From contig NC_088776.1 in NCBI RefSeq assembly GCF_954871325.1, forward strand, positions 6,579,985-6,643,984: a DNA stretch of 64,000 bases, written 5' to 3'. The stretch is from Gordionus sp. m RMFG-2023 (Eukaryota; Nematomorpha; Gordioida; Chordodea; Parachordodidae). A model generated the notes under the pieces. That model ran no database searches and was not told where the DNA came from. It saw only the letters and a list, made by a program, of their open reading frames with translations. Shown here piece by piece: positions 1 to 27,704 of this stretch; position 1 is the first letter of the stretch; every line of letters starts with the position of its first letter. Position numbers and translations under genes: made by a program.

Positions 1-821
1 TTGATGGACGGTATATTTTTTTTTTCGTGTCCATTATTATTTAAGCAATTATACACTATTCATATAATGATTAATCATACAATAATTCCTTGCGCTTATC
101 TATTATTGCCAAATAAATACAAAGAAACGTATCTTAAAAAACTATTGTCGATCTATAGGTATTTTCTTTTCTCCTCCTAAAGCACTTATAGATTTTGAAA
201 TGGGAGTACTTACAACATTCGAAAAAATTTTTCCAATCATTTCTGTCAAGGGATGCTATTTCCATTATTGTCAATGTATTTTAAGACGTATACAGGGTAA
301 TAGATTGACATCATATAGTCGTCTTAATCCTGATTTTAAGAGATATCGCAGACTAATGGCGATACCCTTCTTAACCGAAATGGACATACCATTGGTATTG
401 TTTGAATTAAATAATGAAGTAGAGGCCTTTAATTTAGATCCCATAACAGATATTTTTACATACCTTAAAAGTACTTAACCCAAACGCTAAATTTAAATAT
501 CAGATGTGGAACATGTATGATGTTCAAGGATCGAGAACAAATAACCATGTTGAAGGATTTCATCGTTCTCTAAATGAGTATATAACATATTCTTATCCGA
601 ATTTATATCTTTTTATTGATATATTAAAACAAATAAATGGGAAGAAAGTTACCGAGAGAAAAAAAATAGTGTATAATAGACAAGAAACATTTCTATATTG
701 CACTACTTATACAATAATGCAGTATTTAGATAAAATATCAAGATATTTATTATCGAAAAAAAATAACAAAATGAAAAATAATTTAGTCAGCAGGTATAAC
801 CATTCAGTACCACGGTATTAA
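1..821 (+). mobile_element. MULE transposase gene, left copy, partial at window edge
   Basis: DNA transposon of the Mutator-like (MULE) superfamily. Reading on the plus strand, the first codons give an LMDG motif (first catalytic Asp region), followed near 190 by LIDFEMG (second Asp), a CYFHYCQCILRRIQ stretch near 250 (the Cys/His motif between the second Asp and the Glu in MULEs) and NNHVEGFHRSLNEY near 540-585 (catalytic Glu). The reading frame is interrupted between 478 and 504 and near the start, so it is a decayed gene. The 5' part, including any FLYWCH finger, lies outside the window. From base 1 to about 775 the sequence is an inverted copy of 1090-1860. Confidence 0.8.
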
Positions 822-1264
822 AATGACATTTGCACTCTGATGGCCCCTTAGCGACCATTTTCAAATTCGAACTTATTTCTATTCATAATATTTATTATCA
901 TATGTAGATTATATGGAAAATTATGGCTCATGAGCCTGACCCTTATTCAATATGTCTCACCATTTTTTTTAAAATTAATATATCTACCAATATTTCGTAT
1001 AATTTTTAGTTTAGTCAAAAAATCAAATACTCTTCGAAGATATTTACTTTCGCATTTCTTGATAAGATATTTAATATCGAAAAAAAATATTAAATTATAT
1101 TTTATCTAAATACTGCATTGGTGTATAAGGTTAATATAAAATGTTTCTCAACTGATTTTCTCGTCTATTATACAATATTTTTTCTTTCTTTCGGTAACTT
1201 TCTTCCAATTTATTTGTTTTTATATATCAATAAAAAGATATAAATTAGGATGAGAATATGTTAT

Positions 1265-2420
1265 ATACTCTTTTAGTGAACGATGAAATCCTTCAACATG
1301 GTTATTTGTTCTTACACCTTAAACATCATACATGTTCCACATCTTATACTTAAATTTAGCTTTTGGGTTAATCCAAGTACTTTTAAAGTATGTAAAAATA
1401 TCTGTTATGGGATCTAAATTAAAGGCCTCTACTTCATTATTTAATTAAGACAATACCAATGGTATCTCCATTTCGGTTAAGAAGGGTATCGCCATTAGTC
1501 TGCGATATCTCTTAAAATCAGGATTAAGACGACTATATGCTGTCAACCTATTACCCTGTATACGTCTTAAAATACATTGACGATAATGAAAGTAGCATCC
1601 ATTGACACTGGTTGGAAAAATTTCTTCGAGTGCTGTAAGTACTCCCATTTCAAAATCTATAAGTGCTTTAGGAGGAGAAAAGAAAATACCTATAGATCGA
1701 CAATAGTTATTTTAAGATACGTTTCTTTGTTTTTTTTTGGCAATAATATATACGCGCAAGGAATTATTGAATGATTAATCATTATATGAATAGTGTATAA
1801 TTGCTGAAATAATAATGGACACGAAAAAAAATGTACCGTCCATCAAAATTTGGTCGGCACTACAGAGGCTTTCAATTAGTTCATGTGTAGAAAATATTAA
1901 TAATTCATTATTTTCATTACAAATTAAAAATGTTTTATTATATAGTGTCAACTTGTAAACGCCGGATAATCGGATATCAGAATTTATAAGAGACAAAGGG
2001 GGTCCCTATGATTTAATAACATGATTCATAATAGTTTTGACAGATAGAAATGTTGGTAGAGCATTAGGATGAAGTTGAACGAGGGGGCCCATTTTTCTAA
2101 TACACATAACTTGATTATATGTTTTACGTTTGCTTTGATAGGGGTATGCTCGTATTTGTTAAATTTATTCATAGTTACTAAAATAGCATAATGCTCTTCC
2201 TCAGATTCATCAGGATGGTTGTGAATATGTGTCAATATAAACTGCATATTTAATAATGTACCTCTTGCAGTACAACGCCTTAGTCTACATTTTAAAAAAA
2301 TCCAAATTTATGGTGTACATATAGATATTTATTTGAATATAATAAATTGCGTTTTTTTTGGAGGGGGGGGGGAAGAATAAAATTATATGGCTGTTCTAAT
2401 TTAAATATGAGGATTCTATC
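1265..2420 (-). mobile_element. MULE transposase gene with FLYWCH-type finger, right copy
   Basis: Second copy of the same MULE transposase, on the minus strand. Read from high to low coordinates: a FLYWCH-like zinc finger near 2320-2200 (KCRLRRC, then HIHNHPDE), the LMDGTFFFV motif near 1850 (first Asp), the LIDFEMG equivalent near 1655, the CYFHYRQCILRRIQ stretch near 1580 and the NNHVEGFH Glu motif near 1290. Frames are interrupted several times, so it is a relic. It forms an inverted repeat with the left copy, separated by a spacer of about 300 bp (roughly 775-1090). The FLYWCH-MULE pairing is known in animal MULEs. Element ends were not identified. Confidence 0.78.
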
Positions 2421-2553
2421 TTATTAACTGATATTGGTAAAGTTACAGAGCTATTAGCTGCAATGGAGATATCGACCACTTCTTCATCTATAAAACTTTC
2501 ATCTAAAAATGGTAAATCTACAGGGAGGTCTATCACTGGAGGTACAGTCTCTT

Positions 2554-2814
2554 CTTCTCCTCCAACAAGATACCAGCTATCCCCACAATACTGTCCCTAG
2601 ATTCTTGTGCAGGATGGATCACAGAAGACACAGTATCTTGATCTTCCTCCAACAAGATATCAGCATTCCCCACATTACTCTCCCCAGCCTCTTGTGCAAG
2701 ATTTATTACAGAAGGCACAATATCTTGATCTTCCTCCAACAAGATAGCAGCAATCCCTACATCACTATCCCCAGCCTCTTGTGCAGGATTGATCATAGAA
2801 GGCACAGTATCTTG
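2554..2814 (-). repeat. 87-bp tandem repeat x3 coding acidic 29-residue units
   Basis: Three tandem units of 87 bp (29 codons each) inside a 97-codon minus-strand ORF (2826-2533). Each unit reads like QDTVPSMINPAQEAGDSDVG followed by an acidic ILLEED end; units differ at a few residues but keep frame. The similar codons continue in another frame as EEETVPPVIDLPVDLPFLDE towards 2470, so the original acidic region was longer and has suffered a frameshift. It lies just upstream, on the same strand, of the FLYWCH part of the MULE and is probably an N-terminal linker of that transposase. Confidence 0.6.
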
Positions 2815-3101
2815 TTTCCTTGCCAACGATACATATTAACAAAATTTTGATTAACTATTTTATAAAATTTTATGGGATAATATTTCATATTATTTTGTAA
2901 AATACTTCCTCTTCTTTCAGTCAAATATTTGCAAATATCTAGAAAATAATAAATCATATCTCGTATATTGCCACTGCATTCTGCTGTCACATTGAATACG
3001 CTATTTACTGTATAACCTTTCCTAGGGCAGTTTGGAGATGTACAAATATAATAAATTTTATTTTTGTAATATTTTGATCTTCTATGTGAAGAAGGTGTCA
3101 T
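2793..3101 (-). CDS. Small Cys-containing ORF upstream of the MULE, possible N-terminal part
   Basis: ORF of 102 codons on the minus strand. It contains YYICTSPNCPRKGYTV, which puts a CxxxxxC pair with basic residues in a setting that resembles a small zinc finger, then an ordinary helical stretch. It overlaps the start of the 29-residue repeat ORF in another frame. It is on the same strand as the MULE transposase and may be an N-terminal domain or exon of it, but I do not recognise the family. A chance ORF is possible. Confidence 0.3.
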   Translation of the reverse strand: MTPSSHRRSKYYKNKIYYICTSPNCPRKGYTVNSVFNVTAECSGNIRDMIYYFLDICKYLTERRGSILQNNMKYYPIKFYKIVNQNFVNMYRWQGNKILCLL

Positions 3102-3559
3102 TATTGGAGATTATTACAATTATGGTATAGAGTTAATGACTTTACTACCTAATTTAAAGAAAAGTGTAATAAAAAAATCATTTACCATATAATATAGCAC
3201 ATCTAATCAAAACTGTATTTAATTTACAATATTTAGTAAGTTTAGAAAATGTATCTAAATATTAGTTATATAAAATATTATAATTAAAATCAATTACTTG
3301 CCTTTAAGATTCACAAAAACTTGCTAATATTGAGTGGATAACTTTAATTTACAATTTACTAAGTTTAGAAAAATATATATAAATATTAATTATGTAAAAT
3401 ATTTTAATTAAAACCAATTACCTTTGACAAGGTTAACAAAAGGTTGTTAATATTGAGTGGATAACTTTAATTTACAATTAATTTACTAAGCTTAGAATGA
3501 TAATATAAAAATTTTTCGAAATATTCTCGCCAAATGGTATAATGACAAAACAAAGTCAA

Positions 3560-3780
3560 ATGGATGGGCCCGATAGCCATTTAAAAATATTCGCAACGTT
3601 TATGGGAGTGAATTGTAGTGTTATGAAAGCTAAATCGAGATTTTCGCTAAAAATATTATACCTAAGCCTCGAAATTTTGCTAATAGAAGTTCCCAAACCT
3701 TTCTGACATCTGTGGACAAAATCAATAAGAGCTCGAGGTAATTCACTTTTGGCCAAAATATGAGAACTCTTTTATAAATT
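3560..3780. repeat. Fold-back MITE, degenerate copy
   Basis: Shares the core of the fold-back family described at 3837-4034 (the CTAAGCCTCGAAATTTTGC block and a flanking GCTAAAAATATT) but its outer arms are eroded and no target duplication is visible. Confidence 0.5.
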
Positions 3781-3836
3781 GGCTAAATCTATCCGTTTCA
3801 GATAATATAACAAAGGATAGTGCAATATTTTTAACT

Positions 3837-4034
3837 AGTGTTGTTAAACAGCTCAGATAACTCAATACTTCATCCAGACAAACATTATTCAAGCCTGAAG
3901 ATTTTGCTTATAGAAGGAACATAGATACAGACATATATTGTCGAAATCTTGAGGCTTAGGCAATATTTATCTGGCTAAAATATTGAGTTAGCCGTTTTTA
4001 AAAATCGGCTCAAAACTAGCCGTTTAACAACACT
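3837..4034. mobile_element. Fold-back MITE, well-preserved copy with target duplication
   Basis: Palindromic element of about 200 bp. It starts AGTGTTGTTAAAC and ends with the inverse GTTTAACAACACT; the arms run about 60 bp each (CAATA.TT and GGCTAACTC-like blocks) and meet in an imperfect centre. It is flanked by ATTTTTAACT on the left (3827-3836) and ATTTTTTAACT on the right (4035-4045), a 10-11 bp target duplication. There is no coding capacity. Target-site length and the long arms suggest MULE-type mobilisation; this is inference. Confidence 0.8.
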
Positions 4035-4069
4035 ATTTTTTAACTATATTTTTTTTAAAACCATTTACA

Positions 4070-4259
4070 AATAAACCGTATTTTAGTTCCTTTCATTAAT
4101 TTATTATTAAGAAATTATTTATAAAATAAAAAAAAATATGTATATATTATACAATCATATAATAACTAAATCACAATTAAAAAAAAATATATGATCGGTT
4201 CGGTTATCGCTAAATATCTGTGCCAATCCGATCTGATATTTAATATCGGCACAGCCCTA
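4070..4259. repeat. Fragment of TAGGGCTGTGC-type hAT MITE (right end)
   Basis: The right end reads ATATCGGCACAGCCCTA, the inverse of the TAGGGCTGTGCTGATAT end of the complete element at 55013-55622. The left boundary was not found, so the start given is approximate. Confidence 0.45.
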
Positions 4260-4528
4260 ACTCACATATTTAAATTTTTAAGATCTATTTTTCAAAGTTT
4301 AGCTTTTTTTTTAAAAAAAATAAAATAAATACATACAATTTAACTAAATGAACGAATTATAAAATGATTTGTGTTGATTGGGAAATTTTGCAATAAAACA
4401 TTTGCTAGATTATATTTTTTTCTTCGAATTATAGTGATAGTAGGAAATAGAAATAAAAAAATTAATATTTTAAAAAAAATTTCGAGCCAAAAGAGAAATT
4501 ATTGATCAAATTTGTTTACCTAAAAATA

Positions 4529-4735
4529 GTTGTTGTGCCGATTTTTAAAAATGGTTAGTCAGAAAAATATTACCCGAGCAACGATATTTCGCTAATAGAT
4601 GCGCAACCATTTGTGCCACCTTTGAGTAAAATTTTGAGACTTGCATAATATTTTTTCTGGATATAATATCGATTTGAGCCGATTTTAAAAAAACGGCTAA
4701 CTCAATAAACCATGAGATCTTTTAACAACATGTAA
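4529..4735. repeat. Fold-back MITE, degenerate copy in SRP72 upstream intron
   Basis: Recognisable GTTGT...GCCGATTTTTAAAAA left arm and AAAAACGGCTAACTCAAT plus TTTTAACAACA right arm of the fold-back family. It lies about 200 bp before the first visible SRP72 exon. Confidence 0.6.
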
Positions 4736-4937
4736 ATTTATCATGCTTTTCAAGGTGAAAATCGAAAATAAAATAACTCTAAAAAAACAAAGTTCGTCCT
4801 CCCCCCCCCACCCTCGAAAGAAATTTTATTTCCACTAGGTGTGACTAAATAAAATTCATAAAACCTTTTCATTTATAAATATCGAAATACTTAAATTTAT
4901 TATAAAAAAAAATAAATTTCGATATTACGATTCAAAG

Positions 4938-21734
<16,797 letters not shown>

Positions 21735-22238
21735 AATTATTAACCTGTAATTTACCATAATATTATAATTATTTATCAAATTTGGAATAAAAATTGCATC
21801 ATTATAAAAGTTTATAAATAAGCCTTTCAAAAATATTATTCTTATGAAATTTTTTAAAATGAGAATTATTAGTTTATGTGGCCTATGTATTTTTTTTTAT
21901 AGAACGACTTTTATAAATCGTGTAGGGTAAATAGTTATAACTTTTATGATCTCAGTTAGATTAATATACGATTTTATGGCGAATATAGAAAAAAAGTATT
22001 ATCATTCGCCTTGAATTTATTCATAGTCTTATGAGTTTTTATTGTAGTTTGGCCGTATTTATTCGATCGTCTTTTATCTGTATTATTTATCAAACGACAA
22101 GATTATTTAAAAAAAGAAGAAAATCTTATGACCCGAATATTAGTAATAATTTTTTTAAACATTTAATAAATTAAATGTATAGTTTGGTTTTACGAAAAAA
22201 TTATTAAATAAGAACTAAAAATTTATTATTATAAATGT
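21735..22238. other. Intergenic, SRP72 3' flank
   Basis: AATAAA at 21786-21791, 52 bp after the SRP72 stop, is a likely poly(A) signal. Nothing else recognisable; A/T-rich. Confidence 0.5.
21786..21791 (+). promoter_or_regulatory. Likely poly(A) signal of SRP72
   Basis: AATAAA 52 bp after the SRP72 stop codon, on the sense strand. Confidence 0.5.
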
Positions 22239-22449
22239 AGTGTTAAACGGTTCATTTTGAGCCGATTTTTAAAAACGGCTAACTCAGTATTTTATCCATA
22301 AAAATATTACGCGAGCCTGAAGCTCATAGATGGTACAAACGTCTAGACATATCAGCGAAATCTGGAGGCTTAAGCATTTTTTTTCTGGCATAAATATAGG
22401 GTTAGCCCTTTTTTCAAAAGCGGCTCAAAACGAGGCGTTTAACGACACT
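22239..22449. mobile_element. Fold-back MITE with target duplication
   Basis: Starts AGTGTTAAACGG and ends CGTTTAACGACACT; arms carry GAGCCGATTTTTAAAAACGG and its inverse. Flanks ATTATAAATGT (22228-22238) and ATTATAATGT (22450-22459) differ by one base of length, supporting a 10-11 bp target duplication. Confidence 0.8.
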
Positions 22450-22459
22450 ATTATAATGT

Positions 22460-23390
22460 AATATATTTAAAAAAAAAATACTATTGTCATTTGTTTAGAT
22501 ATTAAATAAATTCAAAAAAAAATTTCTAATTTCGAGAATTATAAAAATATCGAGGGATTTGATATTGAACCTTGCGAAACCAGTTGTTTTGCTAGAATCT
22601 AATCGAACTCATTTTATTTATATGGCTATCGTACTGATCAAATTCGGATTCAATAATTTTTATGTTTTTTTTAAATTTAATATAAATTAATTATTAATTT
22701 TAAAATTGCTAACCGCGCCAATTAAAATGTAGATTGATATAATTTGTATCGCAATTTGGATTGACAAAAAAATTTAATAGAACAAGCCTCATTTCGGGAA
22801 TTGGCCAATCTAAGACTGTCTACATCTTTGTGATTTTTAAGTTTTGGAATCTTATGGTGTCTTACTTTTTTTTAATCATAACTAACTTTTGTTCAAAAAT
22901 TGTCAAGCTTCTACTAAAATAAATTATAAGTATAGTAAAACTAAAAGGGGATAAAGTATGGCATCAATAAAAATTATTTAACAATGGATTATTAGAAGAA
23001 ACCATTAAAGATAGCGAGTTGAGTAGTTTTAATGTACCTCAGTAAAAATGCCACTTAGAGATTGAAATTATCGTTTCTCTTGCCATAGATTTAACTATTT
23101 GATAAAGAAAAAAATGATTATCCAGCTATTATTTAATATTGAATGGATTCCTATTATACTCCGGTAAAGGAGTCTAAATTAAGGTAGATCATTTTTGTGA
23201 TGAAAGCAATTAGATTGTGCCCTTAAATTTTGAAAGTAAAATTAATAACTTCCATCTTGTTTGGCATACCAACCCTATGAATTCCAGATAATTCGCAATG
23301 AATTTTTGAACTTAATAATTTATATTAGTTTTTACAATTTTTATATAAAGTACTCGGTTAACAGCAAAATTGTCAACAATAGCTACGATT
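22460..23390. other. Intergenic, nothing recognised
   Basis: A/T-rich sequence without convincing ORFs, RNA genes or repeats related to those elsewhere in the window. Confidence 0.4.
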
Positions 23391-23603
23391 CAGAGGCGTC
23401 ACTAGCCTTTACAATCTTAGGATACTTTAAAAAATTTTAAAATTATTTTCAAAACTTTTTTCTAGCTAATATTTTTAAAATAATCTTTTTTTTTAGTTAA
23501 AATATTTAAATTGACCTTTTTTAGCTAACATTTTGAAAATGACCTCTTTTTTAATTTTTCAGGGGGCTCAAACCCCTGCTCCCCCTATCCCATAGCGACG
23601 CTG
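23391..23603. mobile_element. hAT-like MITE (CAGAGGCGTC ends)
   Basis: Left end CAGAGGCGTCACTAG and right end CATAGCGACGCTG are imperfect inverted repeats of the CAGNGGCGTNNCTA hAT type. The interior is non-coding, with GGGGGCTCAAACCCCTGCTCC near the right end. It directly precedes another element of the same type. Confidence 0.55.
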
Positions 23604-23614
23604 TTGGTACAATT

Positions 23615-23998
23615 CAGTGGCGTAGCTAGGAATTTTTCTTAGAGGGGGTCCATACATATAAAAGCCTGGGGGCTCGGGCCTTCGGCCCTTTTTCCCGGCC
23701 CTCGGCCGGGTTAATCATACAAATTATAACCATATCTTCTATAATATATACATTTTTTAAATGTATCAATAATATGTTATTATAATTTAGTAGATTATTC
23801 TCAATGACTTTATAATAATACTATCCAGAATAATTTCATAATATCCTTTCACAAACATCAAAACTAGAAAAATATAAATATTAATGGCATTTATTTAATA
23901 TAAAGTCACTTTTAAGTCTTTTGAACGTATAATCTGAAAAAAGATTTAGCTCTGGGAGGGGTCCAAACCCGAAAACCATCCCCGTAGCTACGCCACTG
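23615..23998. mobile_element. hAT MITE with CAGTGGCGTAGC ends and 8-bp target duplication
   Basis: 384 bp bounded by CAGTGGCGTAGCTAGG and CCGTAGCTACGCCACTG, a classic hAT (Charlie-type) terminal inverted repeat. Flanks GTACAATT and GTATAATT match at 7 of 8. The interior has a GGGGGCTCGGGCC block near the left end; no coding capacity. Confidence 0.85.
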
Positions 23999-24195
23999 GT
24001 ATAATTATATAAAACTTTCTTAAACATATAAAAAATAAGAATTTAAATTTTTTTAAATATATTTATTTTGTTTTTTAAATGGCATTGTTCTTTTTTGCCA
24101 ATTTCAGATTCAGGAATAGGTTTTTTGAGGAATGTTACTCGGTATATAATCTTAAATAGGAAACCTTTTCGGATTAATAGTGGGATCCTATCTGG

Positions 24196-24560
24196 TGTTG
24201 TTAAATCCGATTAGGGTCGATTTTTATAAACTGCCCGATTAAGATATTAACCACAATAATATTAACTAAGTCTGAAGATTTTGCTTATAGTTGGCAAAAA
24301 GGTTTTAATCTGTATTTGCCAAATATTGAGGCTAACATATTATTTGCTAAAATCTTAATCTGGACTAATCCCATCCTACACAATTTAACAGCTGAAAGAT
24401 TTTAAAAATCTTTTACTGGAATCCATTTTTCACTATCAAAATATAATTCTTAGATTATTATCAAGATTATATCCGACATGATTTAACAGCTAATTGATTT
24501 TAAAAATCTGTCTGTGAGATCAATTATTCTTTATTGATATTTTTAGTAAGCATGATTGAG
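24196..24560. repeat. Degenerate fold-back MITE followed by a second dispersed repeat
   Basis: Starts GTGTTGTTAAATCCGATTAGG, a diverged fold-back left arm, with CTGAAGATTTTGCTTATAG in the core. It is followed by two blocks (about 24385-24415 and 24475-24510) reading ATTTAACAGCT then GATTTTAAAAATCT, which recur near 32660-32700 and so mark another repeat family. Confidence 0.5.
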
Positions 24561-25987
24561 GTAACTATTGGAGAATAGATTGAAATAGAAACAACTGAAA
24601 AATAATAATCAAAATATATAAACATAGATAAAATAAATTTACTATTACTTTATTGTATAATTTTAAAATAATAAGACATAAAAATTAAAAGGCAAAGGGT
24701 AAAAAGAAATAAATTACTTTCCGCCAAAATTAAAAAGTCCTATATTATTTACAAAATCTCAATTATACATCTTTTCCTTAGTAATCATTTACATTTTATT
24801 TCGCTCAAATGTTAAATCGTAGGATCGGATCCATCTATGAATTCAGCTTTAATAAAAAATTTAATTACGTGATAAAAGCGTTTTCGCCCTCTGGTTGTAG
24901 ATACAACAGAGCTACGCTAGGTTTTCCTCAAAAATCCATCAAACTATGTAGTTAATTAAGGGGAGAAAAAATGAGGAGCCCTTCACACGTTTGTGGAAAG
25001 CCGCACGTACTTGTACGCGCAACAGTCCGAGAACTGTTGCTTAAACGTCTATAGGCTAATATAATAGACAAAAAGAAATGGGCCAAACAAAAGCCTATAC
25101 CCAAGAACTGCAAAAATAATTTAATTAGTTTAAGGGTGGGTGGTGGCTAAGTTTAAGTTTAACATCTTTAATGTAAGCCTTGATAATTACTAACAATAAT
25201 TGAGAATGTGTTCTTATCAATTGAAATTAGAATTTATTCATGAAAATAAGAAAAAGCTAATGGGTTTACCGCAAATTGTTTAAATAGGTGAAAATTCCAG
25301 TGAATAGGCAAAACTAGTCAGTAATAGGTTAATTACCATCCAGCAACGAACACCACACAACAAAGGTTTTTTTCCCCTCTTTTTCCAGAGAAACAAAATA
25401 CTTTACGGAGTGATAGATAGATTATATAGCGAAAAAGGTCTTTGATATGGATAAAGATATGAGAGAAAGGAACTATGACGCAGAAATAGGAACCAGCTCC
25501 GTAAGTTTTAGGAAATAGAAAGTAATTGTTGGCAAGGATTAACAAAAGGCATGTTGTCTTGATTGTTATATGATAGTCTATCACTCACTGAAAGACTCTA
25601 CCAACAAACATAATTACAAACTTCCCCCCCCCCCTGTCGATTGGTTTCTCCATAAATGAAATACCAAGTGGTCAAAAACTAAGGGAAAATGAGGCTATTA
25701 TTATTATTATTATTATATACAATAAAAAATGGTGCGGTTCATAGCATGTTTAGAAAAGATATCAAACGCAGAAGGTTAATGTCACAATTGTTACCAGTTT
25801 TTGTGTGATAGGTAAAGGTTATAAAAAGGTTCGTTAGATACAGAGAAGAGTAAATATATATTTGGAAGGGAGTTATAAATTTTGCCAGATACTGAATATC
25901 ATTCTGATTTTTTGACAAGAACTATTTTTATTTATTAAATGAATGAATGACATATTATTTTGATTAATTGCATATCTATTTTAAATA
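24561..25987. other. Intergenic, SNX3 5' flank, with one G/C-richer structured patch
   Basis: Mostly A/T-rich with a short TTA run near 25700 and a poly-C run near 25623. The patch 24975-25060 is richer in G/C and contains two hairpin-forming segments (CGTACTTGTACG and CAACAGT-CCGAGA-ACTGTTG). No ORF of note; an RNA gene or a first non-coding exon is possible but unproven. Confidence 0.35.
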
Positions 25988-26598
25988 ATGGTTGATGTCG
26001 ATGTGACAAAAAGACTTTCGATTAAAAAACAGACTTTGGATGATGCATATGCGGCCCCAGCTAACTTTTTAGAAATCGACATAATAAATCCTATTACTAG
26101 AGGTGAAGGGAGAACAAAATATACTGATTATGAAGTTCGAATGAGGGTAAACTTAAAATTACTGTTTTTTAAAACATTCATCGCTTAGACAAATCTTCCA
26201 ATTTTTAAAATAAAAGAATCAAGTGTTAGACGAAGATATAGTGATTTTGAATGGCTTCGAAATGAATTAGAGAGAGACAGTAAAGTATATATGACTATTT
26301 TTTACATTCCTGATGATTTTTTAAGATTGTAGTTCCATTACTCCCAGGGAAAGCATTAAAAAAACAATTGCCTTTTAGATCAGATGAAGGTATTTTTGAG
26401 GACAACTTTATTGATGATAGACGGAAAGGATTGGAAATATTTATTAATAAGTTGATATATTTAATTTGAATCTTTATTACACTATTATAAAGAATTGCTG
26501 GCCACCCTCTTGCTCAAAATGAAAAATGCTTACATATGTTTTTACAAGACTCTATTATTGATCGGAACTATATTCCAGGAAAAATAAGGAATCATTAA
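25988..26598 (+). CDS. SNX3: SNX3, sorting nexin 3 (complete, four exons)
   Basis: PX-domain sorting nexin that binds phosphatidylinositol 3-phosphate on early endosomes and works with retromer in recycling cargo such as Wntless. Exons 25988-26146, 26189-26284, 26326-26450 and 26493-26598 join in frame to 161 residues, against 162 in the human protein (from memory). Key stretches: [10 protein letters not shown] near residue 27; the phosphoinositide-binding [11 protein letters not shown] near 62-72; [16 protein letters not shown], the Pro-rich PX loop and basic patch; [18 protein letters not shown] near the C-terminus. Junctions are GT/AG and all three introns are only 41-42 bp. The start ATG gives the family's usual N-terminal length. 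The FR...DDGIF-like insert resembles animal rather than fungal SNX3. AATAAA at 26725-26730 is a likely poly(A) signal. Confidence 0.95.
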
Positions 26599-26724
26599 AA
26601 TTCTATTTATATAACTTGTGTGCTATATGATTTTATCATTAACTTTGACCAATTTCAATTATTTTCATATTAATATAATTTTATAAAACAATCTGATCAA
26701 TTATATTTTTATTTATATACATGA

Positions 26725-26730
26725 AATAAA
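26725..26730 (+). promoter_or_regulatory. Likely poly(A) signal of SNX3
   Basis: AATAAA 127 bp after the SNX3 stop codon, on the sense strand. Confidence 0.45.
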
Positions 26731-27704
26731 GTCTCTTTTTTTAAAAAAATATTTACCTCATCTTTAATATCAAAATTTTTATTGTATATTGAAAACAATT
26801 CCTTGATATTAATCTAGTAGAATATTTATTTATAATTAATTAAGTTTTGTTGATTAAATCTAACTATATTGAGCCAATGGCTTTAAATTTTCAATATATT
26901 TGACAAAAAAGTAAATGATATTTAATTACATAAGTAGACAATTGAGTTGATTTAACCTCTTTATAGAATTGACTTATGAAAATTATTATATTAATTGTTT
27001 CATAATATAATTTATTTAGTATTTATACCAAATTCAAGACAATATTGAAAGTGAGTAATAATTATGAGTAAAATAAGTATTCAAATTTTATGTAGTAGTT
27101 CATTATTATTCCTATATTTTATAATATATAAATTAATTTCATAAATAAAATGAATGCATTATATATAAAAAATATACTAAATTTTTATCATTATATTATA
27201 TATTATAATGTATGAAATATATTGCAGATATATAATAAAAACTTTATTTTTTTAAGGACTGGAACTAAATTTTTCTTGAAAATAATCAAGATTTCATTTG
27301 AGGCTGTAAAAAACATATTCTGTACACCTTTGTTGTAATTTATAGATGATAACTGTAATGCCAGCTTACTGTGTTATATACAGAGACAGATAATACAACT
27401 CTACCCCAGTTTTAGAGTAAGATGTTATATCCTGACAAATTCAATATTTTTCTGGCATGGCCAAAGTTCTTAATTTATTCTTAGGTATTGATCTAACCAG
27501 AATTTTGATTTTAAACCTGAGCCTTTCTCAAAATTGTAATTGAAACATCCAAATTAAATGCATTTTTATCATATAAAATTAAAATTAATATAATTTCCAA
27601 AGAATTCTATTTTTACAATTTTTATTTTTAAACTTGGCCTCTATAAAAAAATTTTAAATTAAGGTCCAATTTTAGGAAGGGCTATATGACACCATGCCCT
27701 TATC
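26731..27704. other. Intergenic, nothing recognised
   Basis: Very A/T-rich spacer between SNX3 and the hAT element; no ORF, RNA gene or known repeat seen. Confidence 0.4.
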
